Shown in pieces: positions 7,384 through 14,745 of a stretch of 20,188 nucleotides of DNA; the stretch's first letter is position 1; every line of letters starts with the position of its first letter. The DNA is taken from contig JBATSO010000005.1 in assembly GCA_049293335.1 (NCBI GenBank), forward strand, positions 1-20,188. The letters run 5' to 3'. The DNA comes from JAGXIT01 sp049293335. GTDB taxonomy: Bacteria > Patescibacteriota > Saccharimonadia > Saccharimonadales > UBA4665. The notes under the pieces are model-generated. The model was not told the DNA's origin and searched no databases. It saw only the letters and a program-made list of their open reading frames with translations. Made by a program: the position numbers and the translations under genes.

Positions 7384-7406
7384 GTGCGAGACTGCTGCAA
7401 CTAGTG

Positions 7407-7415
7407 TGCTAAAAT
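7407..7415 (+). promoter_or_regulatory. ftsA operon extended -10 promoter, near-leaderless
   Basis: TG (7407-7408), one base, TAAAAT (7410-7415). The ATG at 7419 is only three bases away, upstream of the expected initiation point, while the ATG at 7425 lies nine bases away, matching the other genes. No convincing -35. Confidence 0.55.
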
Positions 7416-7424
7416 AAGATGCAT

Positions 7425-8747
7425 ATGCTTGATAAAATCAAGGGTCTTAAAACAAGTGCCGTTAGTGCGGCCGTGTCACGCGTGAAGTCAGGCGTGAAGT
7501 CGGCGCGCACCCAAACTCCTACCGAAAAGCACCTCGTGGCGCTCGATATCGGTACAGAGTATGTTAAGGCGCTGATTGGCCGCGTAACCGAAAATGGCAT
7601 CGAAATAATTGGTTCTGGCCGGGCCCATCAAAAGCTGAGCGACATGCAGGCTGGCGCCATTGCCGATATTGGTGGCGTTGTCGAAAACTGCGACACCGCC
7701 CTAAGTGAGGCCGAACAACAAGCAGGCGTTAGCGTCCGCAGTGCAGTGATTGGGATCGCGGGCGAACTCGTAAAGGGCACCACCATGACTGTTCGAGTGG
7801 TTCGAAAAACCCCCGAAAAGGCGCTTGATATGGCCGAAGTCGAACGCATAATTAAGCTAGTGCAGCAAAAGGCTGAGGCCAAGGCTAAGCAGCAACTGGC
7901 CTGGGAGCTTGGCGGTAAAAAGGTTGAGGTTAAGCTAGTAAATAGTGCACTTGTTGGTATCGAAATAGATGGCTACCCCGTAACCAACCCCGTTGGTTTT
8001 CAGGGCCGCGATGTGCTGGTACAGCTTTATACGGCTTTTGCGCCGCTTATTCACATAGGAGCACTTGAGCGCACAGCCGAACAACTTGACCTTGACTTAG
8101 TAGCAGTGGCAGCAGAGCCATTTGCAGTGGCGCGTTCGGTTATTGGTGACGACCAGTCGGCAAGTATGAGTGCTATTCTTATGGATATTGGCGGCGGCAC
8201 AACCGACATTGCCGTGGTAAACGATGGTGGCGTACAGGGGACAAAAATGTTCGGTATTGGCGGTAGGGCTTTTACGCGTTCTATCGAACGAGATGTGAGT
8301 GTCGAATTTGAAACTGCCGAGCAGTACAAACTTGGTTTAGGTGTAGGCTCGGTTCCTGCTGCCAAGGTTGATGAGGTTGAAAAGGCCGTGCAAAAGGTGC
8401 TCGATGTGTGGGTAAGTGGCGTCGAACTCGCCCTGAGCGAGTTTACAAAGCTCGATCATTTGCCTCACAGGCTCTACTTGTGTGGCGGTGGTTCAAGCTT
8501 ACAAATGCTGGTTGACCGCTTGCATGATAGCGACTGGTACACACGCCTACCATTTACGCGCAAGCCTATCATAGAACATGTGCATCCCGACCAAGTGGTT
8601 GGCATAACCGACCAAACAAGTAAAATAACCGACCATACGTACATAACTGCCATGGGCCTGCTGCGAGTTGGTCTAGACACTGTACAATATACAGGCGCCA
8701 GCGGCGACACTGTGAAAGAAAAACTCGATAGGATCTTACATGTCTAG
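7425..8747 (+). CDS. ftsA: FtsA-like actin-fold cell division protein
   Basis: FtsA is the ATPase-fold protein that tethers FtsZ filaments to the membrane and recruits the divisome. The 440-residue product has the phosphate-1 motif VALDIGTEYVKALIG (about 37-51), a 1C-like domain region (VRVVRKTPEKALDMAEVERII), phosphate-2 ILMDIGGGTTDIAVV (about 248-262) and the adenosine motif LYLCGGGSS (about 347-355). A basic, potentially amphipathic N-terminal extension of about 33 residues precedes the fold, and the C-terminus VKEKLDRILHV might be a short amphipathic helix; either could bind membrane. I prefer the ATG at 7425 to the one at 7419 because of promoter spacing. PilM is an alternative, but the 1C region and DGYPVTNPVGFQGRDV favour FtsA. 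It overlaps the next gene by eight bases and heads a four-gene operon. Confidence 0.85.
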   Translation: MLDKIKGLKTSAVSAAVSRVKSGVKSARTQTPTEKHLVALDIGTEYVKALIGRVTENGIEIIGSGRAHQKLSDMQAGAIADIGGVVENCDTALSEAEQQAGVSVRSAVIGIAGELVKGTTMTVRVVRKTPEKALDMAEVERIIKLVQQKAEAKAKQQLAWELGGKKVEVKLVNSALVGIEIDGYPVTNPVGFQGRDVLVQLYTAFAPLIHIGALERTAEQLDLDLVAVAAEPFAVARSVIGDDQSASMSAILMDIGGGTTDIAVVNDGGVQGTKMFGIGGRAFTRSIERDVSVEFETAEQYKLGLGVGSVPAAKVDEVEKAVQKVLDVWVSGVELALSEFTKLDHLPHRLYLCGGGSSLQMLVDRLHDSDWYTRLPFTRKPIIEHVHPDQVVGITDQTSKITDHTYITAMGLLRVGLDTVQYTGASGDTVKEKLDRILHV

Positions 8748-10542
8748 CTCAAAAATCAAACTAAAATCACCCAAGCTTGATTCGCCAAAACTAAGTACAG
8801 TTAAGGGAACAAGCTCAAAACAGACCATTTATGTTGACGTCGACGATGAAATTACTGCCATTATCGACAAACTAAACACCGCTAAAGGCACTATAATTGC
8901 ACTTGTCTTGCCAAAACGGGCTAGCGTTTTGCAAAGCGTTGTCAATATGAAGCTCCTGAAACGCAGCGCCGAACAGTCCGAAAAAAACCTAGTTTTAGTC
9001 ACCACCGAAGCTAGCTTACTTCCTCTAGCCGGTTTGGTAGGGTTACATGTGGCCCAAACTCCCACCAGTAAACCAGTTATTCCAAAGCTACCAGAACAAA
9101 TCAGTGATGAACCCGATAGTATCGATGAATCGCTTGAAGTTGCTGATATGAGCGGCGGCATCAACCCCGCAGACGAGGACGCTGCCGAGTTTGACCCTGC
9201 CGCCGAGGCGAAAACACCCATAGGTACCTTGGCTGGCGCAACATTTACAGAAACGCCTCGTGCCATTGACCCAGTCGAAGAAATGACTCTTGAAGACCCC
9301 GAAGACGCTGTGACCTCTGAGGTTGATACAGCCGAATCCAAGGTGGCGCCCGTGAAGCATAACAAAAAACTAGCGGTTCCAAGCTTTGAAAAGTTTCGTC
9401 TACGAGTTTTGCTTGGGGTGCTACTACTAGCTCTGTTGGTGGCTGGTTGGTTTGTTGCCACCGTCATACTGCCAAAAGCCGAGGTTTCAATTGCGACAAA
9501 TTCGCAGTTTATAAAGTCGAACCTAAACCTCACACTTGACACTGCTAGCAAAGAAGTTGAACTCAAAAACAGCATTGTGCCTGCTGTGTCGCAAAGTACG
9601 CCTAAAACCTACACCCAGCAGGTTGCGGCAACTGGCCAACAAAATAACGGCCAAAAAGCCAGCGGTACCGTACTATTTACAGCTACTCAGTGTGCGCCCA
9701 ACATAAGCGAAAAGCCCGACCCCATTCCAATTGGCTCAAGCATTACGAGCAACAGTCATACCTACATTACGCAAAAGGCTGCCATGTATTCTTTCGATAG
9801 CTTTACGAGCGGAAGTTGTGCACTTTATTCTACGAAAGAGATAGATATTATAGCCTTGAAGGCGGGGTCAGAATACAACCTTTCTGATGGCTCTAAATTT
9901 AGTGGCTCTGGCTTGGGCGTTGGATCGGCCAGTGGTGGCACAGATGTTATTACGAAGGTTGTTGCTCAAAGTGATATTGATAACGCAAAAGCCAAAATAG
10001 CCAGCCAAGACACTACTCAGTTAAAGACAGACCTGCAAACTGCATTAAAAGCCAAGGGTGTCATGCCTGTTCCTACGACTTTTTTGGCGGGTGACCCACA
10101 GGTAAGTACATCGGCAAAGGCGGGCGATACTGCCGACACAGTTACCGTTACCTCAGCCGTAACTTACACCATGCTTGGCCTTAAACAGGCAGACCTACAA
10201 ACACTGGTAGTTGCCAATGTTAAAAAGCAGATTAACCAAGGGAAGCAAAAAATTCTGGATGATGGCGTGGCGGCAGCGGTCTTTACACAGCAAGCGCCTG
10301 GCACGCCCTCGACAGCCGTAGTGGCTGTGCAAGCTCAGTCGGTAGCTGGCCCCGAAATTAACGCTGAGGTGCTTAAAAAACAAGTGGCAGGCAAGCGGGC
10401 GGGCGATATCAAATCGGCTATAAGTTCACTTCCAGGTGTCACTGAGGTTCAGGTTAAATACAGCCCATTTTGGGTAAGCACCGCGCCAAAAGACACCAAA
10501 AAAATCACCATTATTATCGCCAAGCCAACAGGGAGCAAGTAA
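8740..10542 (+). CDS. Membrane-anchored 'baseplate J-like' CPR protein
   Basis: This is a 600-residue single-pass protein. A Lys/Ser/Pro N-terminus (KSPKLDSPKL) leads to a conserved-looking cytoplasmic domain (about 28-107; VDVDDEITAII, LVLPKRASVLQSVVNMKLLK, NLVLVTTE). Then come a long acidic disordered linker (about 115-205), a transmembrane helix (221-243) and an extracytoplasmic part. The latter contains GQKASGTVLFTATQ and ends SLPGVTEVQVKYSPFWVSTAPKD, patterns I associate with CPR proteins annotated as baseplate J/gp47 family. No phage genes are nearby, so that name should not be read as a phage tail part. It starts inside the ftsA stop region behind AGGA (8730-8733), so it is translated with ftsA. 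A role as membrane partner of the FtsA-like protein is inferred from overlap and topology. Its biochemical function is unknown. Confidence 0.75.
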   Translation: MSSSKIKLKSPKLDSPKLSTVKGTSSKQTIYVDVDDEITAIIDKLNTAKGTIIALVLPKRASVLQSVVNMKLLKRSAEQSEKNLVLVTTEASLLPLAGLVGLHVAQTPTSKPVIPKLPEQISDEPDSIDESLEVADMSGGINPADEDAAEFDPAAEAKTPIGTLAGATFTETPRAIDPVEEMTLEDPEDAVTSEVDTAESKVAPVKHNKKLAVPSFEKFRLRVLLGVLLLALLVAGWFVATVILPKAEVSIATNSQFIKSNLNLTLDTASKEVELKNSIVPAVSQSTPKTYTQQVAATGQQNNGQKASGTVLFTATQCAPNISEKPDPIPIGSSITSNSHTYITQKAAMYSFDSFTSGSCALYSTKEIDIIALKAGSEYNLSDGSKFSGSGLGVGSASGGTDVITKVVAQSDIDNAKAKIASQDTTQLKTDLQTALKAKGVMPVPTTFLAGDPQVSTSAKAGDTADTVTVTSAVTYTMLGLKQADLQTLVVANVKKQINQGKQKILDDGVAAAVFTQQAPGTPSTAVVAVQAQSVAGPEINAEVLKKQVAGKRAGDIKSAISSLPGVTEVQVKYSPFWVSTAPKDTKKITIIIAKPTGSK

Positions 10543-10545
10543 CAC

Positions 10546-10977
10546 ATGACGGTCGCTGAATATTGTGTTGGCATTGACTATGGAGCAAAAAGAATTGGGG
10601 TCGCCATAGCTCATACGGTAGCAAAACTGCCGCGTCCTCTGCGCACTCTCGAAAACAACCCAGAGGTAATTGCCGAGCTCCGAACGCTTATAGAGCATGA
10701 AAAGGCAGGCAGGGTGATTGTAGGCTTGCCGCATAGTCTCGATGGCTCAGAAAGTCAGCAAACACGAGACGTATTGGCGTTTGTAGGCCAGCTTCGCAAA
10801 CAGCTAGAGGTACCAATCTATTTGGTCGAAGAGGCGCTTTCGAGTGTAGAAGCTGAAAATGTTCTAAAAGCCAAGTCAAACAAGCCGTATAGCAAAGCCG
10901 ATATCGATGCCATGGCGGCAGCACTCATACTGGAACGTTATTTTGAAGATGAAACGTCAGCGGAGCTAGCAGTATAA
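10546..10977 (+). CDS. ruvX: RuvX/YqgF-family Holliday junction resolvase homologue
   Basis: The family (YqgF, RNase H fold) is annotated as a Holliday junction resolvase and is also implicated in 16S rRNA processing. The 143-residue length is normal. Seen motifs are GIDYGAKRIGVAI (9-21, with D11), RVIVGLPHSLDGSES (56-70), LVEEALSSVEAENVL (93-107) and DIDAMAAALIL (119-129, with D121). In the third motif the usual DER is EEA: Glu95 replaces the acidic Asp and Ala97 replaces Arg. Activity may therefore be altered, though an acidic residue is kept. It starts three bases after the preceding stop, with AGGGAG (10530-10535) as a somewhat distant ribosome site, and its TAA overlaps the mltG ATG by one base. 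Confidence 0.9.
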   Translation: MTVAEYCVGIDYGAKRIGVAIAHTVAKLPRPLRTLENNPEVIAELRTLIEHEKAGRVIVGLPHSLDGSESQQTRDVLAFVGQLRKQLEVPIYLVEEALSSVEAENVLKAKSNKPYSKADIDAMAAALILERYFEDETSAELAV

Positions 10978-12026
10978 TGTATCGCAACCGAAGTTATTCT
11001 AAGTCAAAACCGTCGCTTGTACGAAAACTTACCCACGTTTTTGCCGTTATTTTTATACTAGGTTTGCTGGCGGTAATTGCCTTATGGGCTATGTATTCTT
11101 CGAACCTCAAGGCAGTTGGTGGCCCCAGTACAACTGTGTCTGTGACGATTCCGCAAGGGGCGAGCGTGGCGAGCATTGCGGCCCAACTAAAAACGAGTGG
11201 TCTTATTCGCAGCACTAAGGCGTTCGAATACTATGCTCGTTGGCATAACGCCAGCAAATATCTCGAGGCAGGTACCTACGATCTCACGCGTCAACTTGAT
11301 GTACCGACCATAGTGAGTCATTTAACGCACGGCAAAGTCGCAACTAGCTTGGTAACAATTTTGCCTGGTCAGCGGCTCGATCAAATTAGGCAATCACTTA
11401 TAGAACAAGGCTTTAGTCCTGAATCGGTCGATGCCGCCTTGCAGCCGCAGCAGTACGAAAATAGCCCAATTTTAGTTGATAAGCCAGCAGGCAATAGCCT
11501 AGAAGGCTACCTATACCCCGACTCATTCCAGCGTACCAGTACTACCACCGCCAAAGCAGTTGTAGAACAGTCTATTTTGCAGCTTCAAAACCACTTAACG
11601 CCCGCCATTAAAGAAGGCTTTGCCAAGCAGGGGCTTACGTTGTACCAGGGTTTGATTATAGCCTCTATAGTCGAACAAGAGGTTATTCATCAGTCCGACC
11701 GCGCCCAGGCGGCGCAAGTGTTTATTAAGCGGTTTCGTATGCCAATGAGCTTAGGCAGCGATGTGACTGCTTTCTACGGTTCAGTTCTGGCGGGCAAGGG
11801 CAAAGACGTTACCTACGACACCCCGTACAACACTCGTCTTCACACAGGCTTGCCGCCAACACCCATTAGCAATATTAGCGCTAGTTCGCTTGCGGCAGTG
11901 GCCAATCCTGCGCCGACCGACTGGTTGTTTTTTGTGGCGGGCGATGATGGCACAACTTATTTTTCACGTACTGTACAAGAGCACGAAGCATTGACCGCAA
12001 AATACTGCCATAAACTCTGTCAATAG
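10977..12026 (+). CDS. mltG: Endolytic murein transglycosylase MltG
   Basis: MltG cuts nascent glycan strands at the membrane and so ends peptidoglycan polymerisation. The 349-residue protein has a basic N-terminus and one transmembrane helix (about 21-40). A LysM-like subdomain follows (about 52-125, VTIPQGASVASIAAQL). The catalytic YceG domain shows LEGYLYPDSF (175-184), IASIVEQE (228-235, with E233 as the likely catalytic Glu), SDVTAFYG (261-268), YNTRLHTGLPPTPISN (284-299) and LFFVAGDDGTTYFS (317-330). All the family hallmarks are present. The ATG overlaps the ruvX stop by one base (TAATG), so translation is probably coupled. It is the last gene of the ftsA operon, which puts glycan chain termination and the division protein under common control. 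Confidence 0.95.
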   Translation: MYRNRSYSKSKPSLVRKLTHVFAVIFILGLLAVIALWAMYSSNLKAVGGPSTTVSVTIPQGASVASIAAQLKTSGLIRSTKAFEYYARWHNASKYLEAGTYDLTRQLDVPTIVSHLTHGKVATSLVTILPGQRLDQIRQSLIEQGFSPESVDAALQPQQYENSPILVDKPAGNSLEGYLYPDSFQRTSTTTAKAVVEQSILQLQNHLTPAIKEGFAKQGLTLYQGLIIASIVEQEVIHQSDRAQAAQVFIKRFRMPMSLGSDVTAFYGSVLAGKGKDVTYDTPYNTRLHTGLPPTPISNISASSLAAVANPAPTDWLFFVAGDDGTTYFSRTVQEHEALTAKYCHKLCQ

Positions 12027-12047
12027 CCATATTCACCCCTGTAAAAT

Positions 12048-12076
12048 TTGCAAAAGATAGCTCAATTTGCTACCAT
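12048..12076 (+). promoter_or_regulatory. Promoter of the LysM-CHAP gene with long leader
   Basis: TTGCAA (12048-12053), a 17-base spacer and TACCAT (12071-12076) with extended TG at 12068-12069. Initiation near 12083 would give a leader of at least 130 bases, the longest in the window. The leader contains a small hairpin, GCCG (12162-12165) with CGGC (12175-12178), and no ATG. Confidence 0.55.
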
Positions 12077-12212
12077 AGTGCCGTAACCATTTTGTTTATA
12101 TTTCTTAAACTAAACAGGTGGTTATCTTTTATACATACTCGTAGCGAAATAGAACTAAACTGCCGTCTGAAACGCGGCTACACAGTAATATCAAACTAAT
12201 AACTGTATAAAA

Positions 12213-13358
12213 GTGGTGTCCAAAAGTTTTTGTAAACTTGCGGGCACAAGGAGAAGTTGTATTAGTATTTCACAGTCAAGGTCGCTTGCGGCCCAACGTT
12301 TACAAAGAAGACGGCAGCTTGCAAGTAATCGTTTGCAAAGAGTTCTGCGTCGCAAAACCGTTAAAAAACGCCTTATTCGCACAGGCTTAATTGGTGCAAA
12401 TCTTTTGCTACTCGTTGGAGTAGTTTTTTTTGTGGCTGCTAGTGCCAAACATACGCCAAAAAAGGCGATTGTGGCTGCCCAAAATAGTGTTGCCACTGTA
12501 GCCAGTCCTGTGGATAGGCTTACTTCTTACGATGTGGCGGCCAATGTAGCCAAGGCTGTAAACCTCCCCGAAAAAACGCCAATTGCGAACCAAGCTCAAA
12601 GTGCCCACGTGGCAGTAGTTGTCAGCGCCAGTGATACAGGGGTAGTTACCAAGCCACAAGTGGTGAATACGGTTCTAAAAAGTTGGCGCGATATTACAGA
12701 GTATACTGTTGTCGATGGTGAAGACGTTGGCGCTGTGGCGCAAAAGTTTGGCGTAACCTCAGAAAGCATCCGTTGGTCAAATAACCTTACTGCCAACACT
12801 GTGGCAGCGGGAACGAAATTAGTAATTCCACCTGTAAACGGCATTGTTCACACGGTTATCAATGGCGATACGCCTCAAACACTCGCCGCCACATTCCATG
12901 CTAACGCCGATAAAATTGCTCAATATAATGATGCCGAGCAATCTGGCTTAGTGGTTGGTCGCCGCATAATTATACCCGATGGGCAAATCGTAACAGTTGC
13001 ACCAGCGCGTGCGGTGGCGCGGAGTGTTAGTTTTACGCCAAATTATGGCTCGAACGGCTATGATTGGGGTTGGTGTACGTATTATGCCGCCGCTCGAGCC
13101 GGTGCTCCGGGGAACTGGGGTAACGCGAATACATGGGCCTACTACGGGCGCATTAGTGGTTGGAATGTTAGCTCTACGCCTGTCGCGGGCGCTATTTTCC
13201 AGACTGGATCTGGTTGGGCTGGTCACGTGGGGATTGTTGAAGAAGTGTACGATAACGGCACTATGAAGATTAGCGACATGAACGGAATCGCTGGCTTTGG
13301 CCGCGTAGGATTTGGTGTGGTACCTGTAAACGCCTACCCAAACTACATTTATCGCTAG
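12213..13358 (+). CDS. Membrane-anchored LysM-CHAP peptidoglycan hydrolase
   Basis: The protein is up to 381 residues. A strongly basic cytoplasmic N-terminus (RRRQ, RRKTVKKRLIR) and one transmembrane helix (about 57-77) place the rest outside. After a low-complexity spacer come two LysM domains (about 162-206 and 211-255), which bind N-acetylglucosamine polymers. A C-terminal CHAP domain (about 275-381) follows, with catalytic Cys288 in WGWCTYYAA and His338 in GWAGHVGIVEEV. CHAP enzymes are amidases or endopeptidases that cut peptidoglycan peptides, so a role in cell separation is plausible beside ftsA and mltG. The start is uncertain: tandem GTG codons at 12213 and 12216 lack a ribosome site, whereas AGGAG (12249-12253) precedes in-frame ATT at 12261, which would be a rare start. 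The frame is closed upstream by a stop at 12186. Confidence 0.88.
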   Translation: MVSKSFCKLAGTRRSCISISQSRSLAAQRLQRRRQLASNRLQRVLRRKTVKKRLIRTGLIGANLLLLVGVVFFVAASAKHTPKKAIVAAQNSVATVASPVDRLTSYDVAANVAKAVNLPEKTPIANQAQSAHVAVVVSASDTGVVTKPQVVNTVLKSWRDITEYTVVDGEDVGAVAQKFGVTSESIRWSNNLTANTVAAGTKLVIPPVNGIVHTVINGDTPQTLAATFHANADKIAQYNDAEQSGLVVGRRIIIPDGQIVTVAPARAVARSVSFTPNYGSNGYDWGWCTYYAAARAGAPGNWGNANTWAYYGRISGWNVSSTPVAGAIFQTGSGWAGHVGIVEEVYDNGTMKISDMNGIAGFGRVGFGVVPVNAYPNYIYR

Positions 13359-13369
13359 AACATATTACG

Positions 13370-13397
13370 CTGCAAATTTCAAAACCTCTGCTATACT
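13370..13397 (+). promoter_or_regulatory. obgE extended -10 promoter, leaderless
   Basis: TG (13389-13390), one base, TATACT (13392-13397), preceded by ACCTC at 13384. CTGCAA (13370-13375) could be a -35 at a 16-base spacing. Seven bases separate the box from the ATG at 13405, so no mRNA leader is expected. Confidence 0.65.
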
Positions 13398-13404
13398 GTA
13401 AGTA

Positions 13405-14682
13405 ATGAAATTTATAGATACAGCAACGGTCCGAGTGGTGGCGGGAGATGGTGGCGCAGGGCGCGTTAGCTTTCGACATGAAAAGTTTGTTGACCGCGGC
13501 GGACCAGATGGTGGCGATGGTGGTGACGGCGGCAGCATTGTTTTTACAGCCAGTCGCAACCAAAATACGCTGGTTTCTTTTCGGTTTCACCGCGAATTAA
13601 CGGCACCGGCCGGCGGTGACGGCGGCAAAACCCGTAAACACGGCCGCAACGGCAAAGATTTACGCGTGGCAGTGCCTGTTGGCACAGTGGTGTATGCTGA
13701 CGGTGTTGAACTAGTCGACCTTTCGAGTGATGGCCAAGAATTTGTGGTTGCCGCTGGTGGCCGCGGTGGTTTTGGCAATGCTCACTTTATAAGCTCGGTA
13801 CGCCAGGCGCCGAAATTTGCAGAACCAGGCGGCGAGGGCGAGGCACGCGATTTACGACTCGAACTAAAACTGATTGCCGATGTTGGCTTAGTGGGGCTAC
13901 CAAACGCAGGTAAGTCAACTTTTCTGTCAGTCGTGAGCAACGCGCGACCGGAAATCGCTGATTACCCCTTTACGACCCTCACACCAAACCTTGGTGTAGC
14001 CGATATTGCCAAAGACACCAGCATGTTGATTGCCGACATCCCTGGTTTGATAGAAGGTGCAGCGGAAGGCAAGGGCTTGGGCGACGAATTTTTGCGCCAC
14101 GTCGAACGCACGGCCGTGTTGCTGCATTTGGTCGACGCAACCAGTGATGACGTGGTAAAAGATTATCAAACCATTCAAAATGAACTAAAGAACTACGCTG
14201 TAGATTTATCGTCCCGGGCGCAAATTGTGGTTTTAACCAAAACAGACCTTAGCATACCCGAACTGGTCGAAGAGGCCGAGCAAGCACTGAAAAAAGTGTT
14301 ACCGAAGGGCGTTGTGCTGCTGACGATGTCCTCGCAAGCTCACATGGGAGTCAAAGAGGTTTTGTTTGCTACACATGCCTTGGTGCAAAAAGAACGTCAG
14401 CGGCAACAGGCCGAAGCAGTAGCGGCCGAACCAGAGGGCGGGCTGCCAGTGCTTCGGCTGGCGAATGAGGATGGCTGGCAGGTTACTAAAGATGAAACAG
14501 GCTTTACGGTCCTGGGCGCCAAGGTCGATAAATTTGTAGCCCGCACTGACTTTACGAACGAAGAATCGATTGCCCGACTGCGCAGTATTCTTAAAAAGTT
14601 CGGCGTTTTGCACGACCTAGTGCGCAGCGGGGCCAAGCCAGGTGACACCATTCGGTTTAAATCTGGCGAAATGGAGTTTTAG
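13405..14682 (+). CDS. obgE: Obg family GTPase (ObgE/CgtA)
   Basis: Obg is an essential GTPase that acts in 50S ribosome maturation and stress signalling. The 425-residue protein has all three parts. The glycine-rich Obg fold covers about 1-158 (GDGGAGRVSFRHEKF, GGPDGGDGGDGGS, GRGGFGNAHF). The G domain covers about 159-330, with G1 GLPNAGKS (164-171), switch I DYPFTTLTP (186-194), G3 DIPG (211-214), G4 LTKTD (277-281) and a G5-like MSSQ. The C-terminal OCT domain covers about 355-425, including VLHDLVRSGAKPGDTIRF. The C-terminal OCT domain is shared with Firmicutes and Actinobacteria Obg, not with E. coli ObgE. It has its own leaderless promoter and a 63-base gap to sbcB. Confidence 0.96.
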   Translation: MKFIDTATVRVVAGDGGAGRVSFRHEKFVDRGGPDGGDGGDGGSIVFTASRNQNTLVSFRFHRELTAPAGGDGGKTRKHGRNGKDLRVAVPVGTVVYADGVELVDLSSDGQEFVVAAGGRGGFGNAHFISSVRQAPKFAEPGGEGEARDLRLELKLIADVGLVGLPNAGKSTFLSVVSNARPEIADYPFTTLTPNLGVADIAKDTSMLIADIPGLIEGAAEGKGLGDEFLRHVERTAVLLHLVDATSDDVVKDYQTIQNELKNYAVDLSSRAQIVVLTKTDLSIPELVEEAEQALKKVLPKGVVLLTMSSQAHMGVKEVLFATHALVQKERQRQQAEAVAAEPEGGLPVLRLANEDGWQVTKDETGFTVLGAKVDKFVARTDFTNEESIARLRSILKKFGVLHDLVRSGAKPGDTIRFKSGEMEF

Positions 14683-14728
14683 CTCCAATTTGAGCCGAAT
14701 GATCAGTAGGTGGCCTGAGGTAGTGCCA

Positions 14729-14737
14729 TGTTACACT
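14729..14737 (+). promoter_or_regulatory. sbcB extended -10 promoter, leaderless
   Basis: TG (14729-14730), one base, TACACT (14732-14737). The ATG at 14740 is only two bases away, too close to be transcribed, while the ATG at 14746 is eight bases away, matching the other genes. No clear -35. Confidence 0.5.
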
Positions 14738-14745
14738 GAATGTAT

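Noticed and set aside
7364..7405. GGAGGTAAAG, a Shine-Dalgarno-like sequence before ftsA
   Set aside because: It is about 60 bases before the ftsA start and upstream of the -10 box. The only nearby GTG (7384) gives a six-codon frame.
8740..10542. Phage tail or contractile injection module suggested by the baseplate-J likeness
   Set aside because: No sheath, tube, spike or other tail gene is nearby, the protein has a cytoplasmic domain and a membrane anchor, and it sits in a housekeeping operon.
12162..12171. GCCGTCTGAA, identical to the 10-base Neisseria DNA uptake sequence
   Set aside because: It occurs once only, and a chance match in 20 kb on two strands is not rare. Without many copies it is no evidence of uptake bias or transfer.
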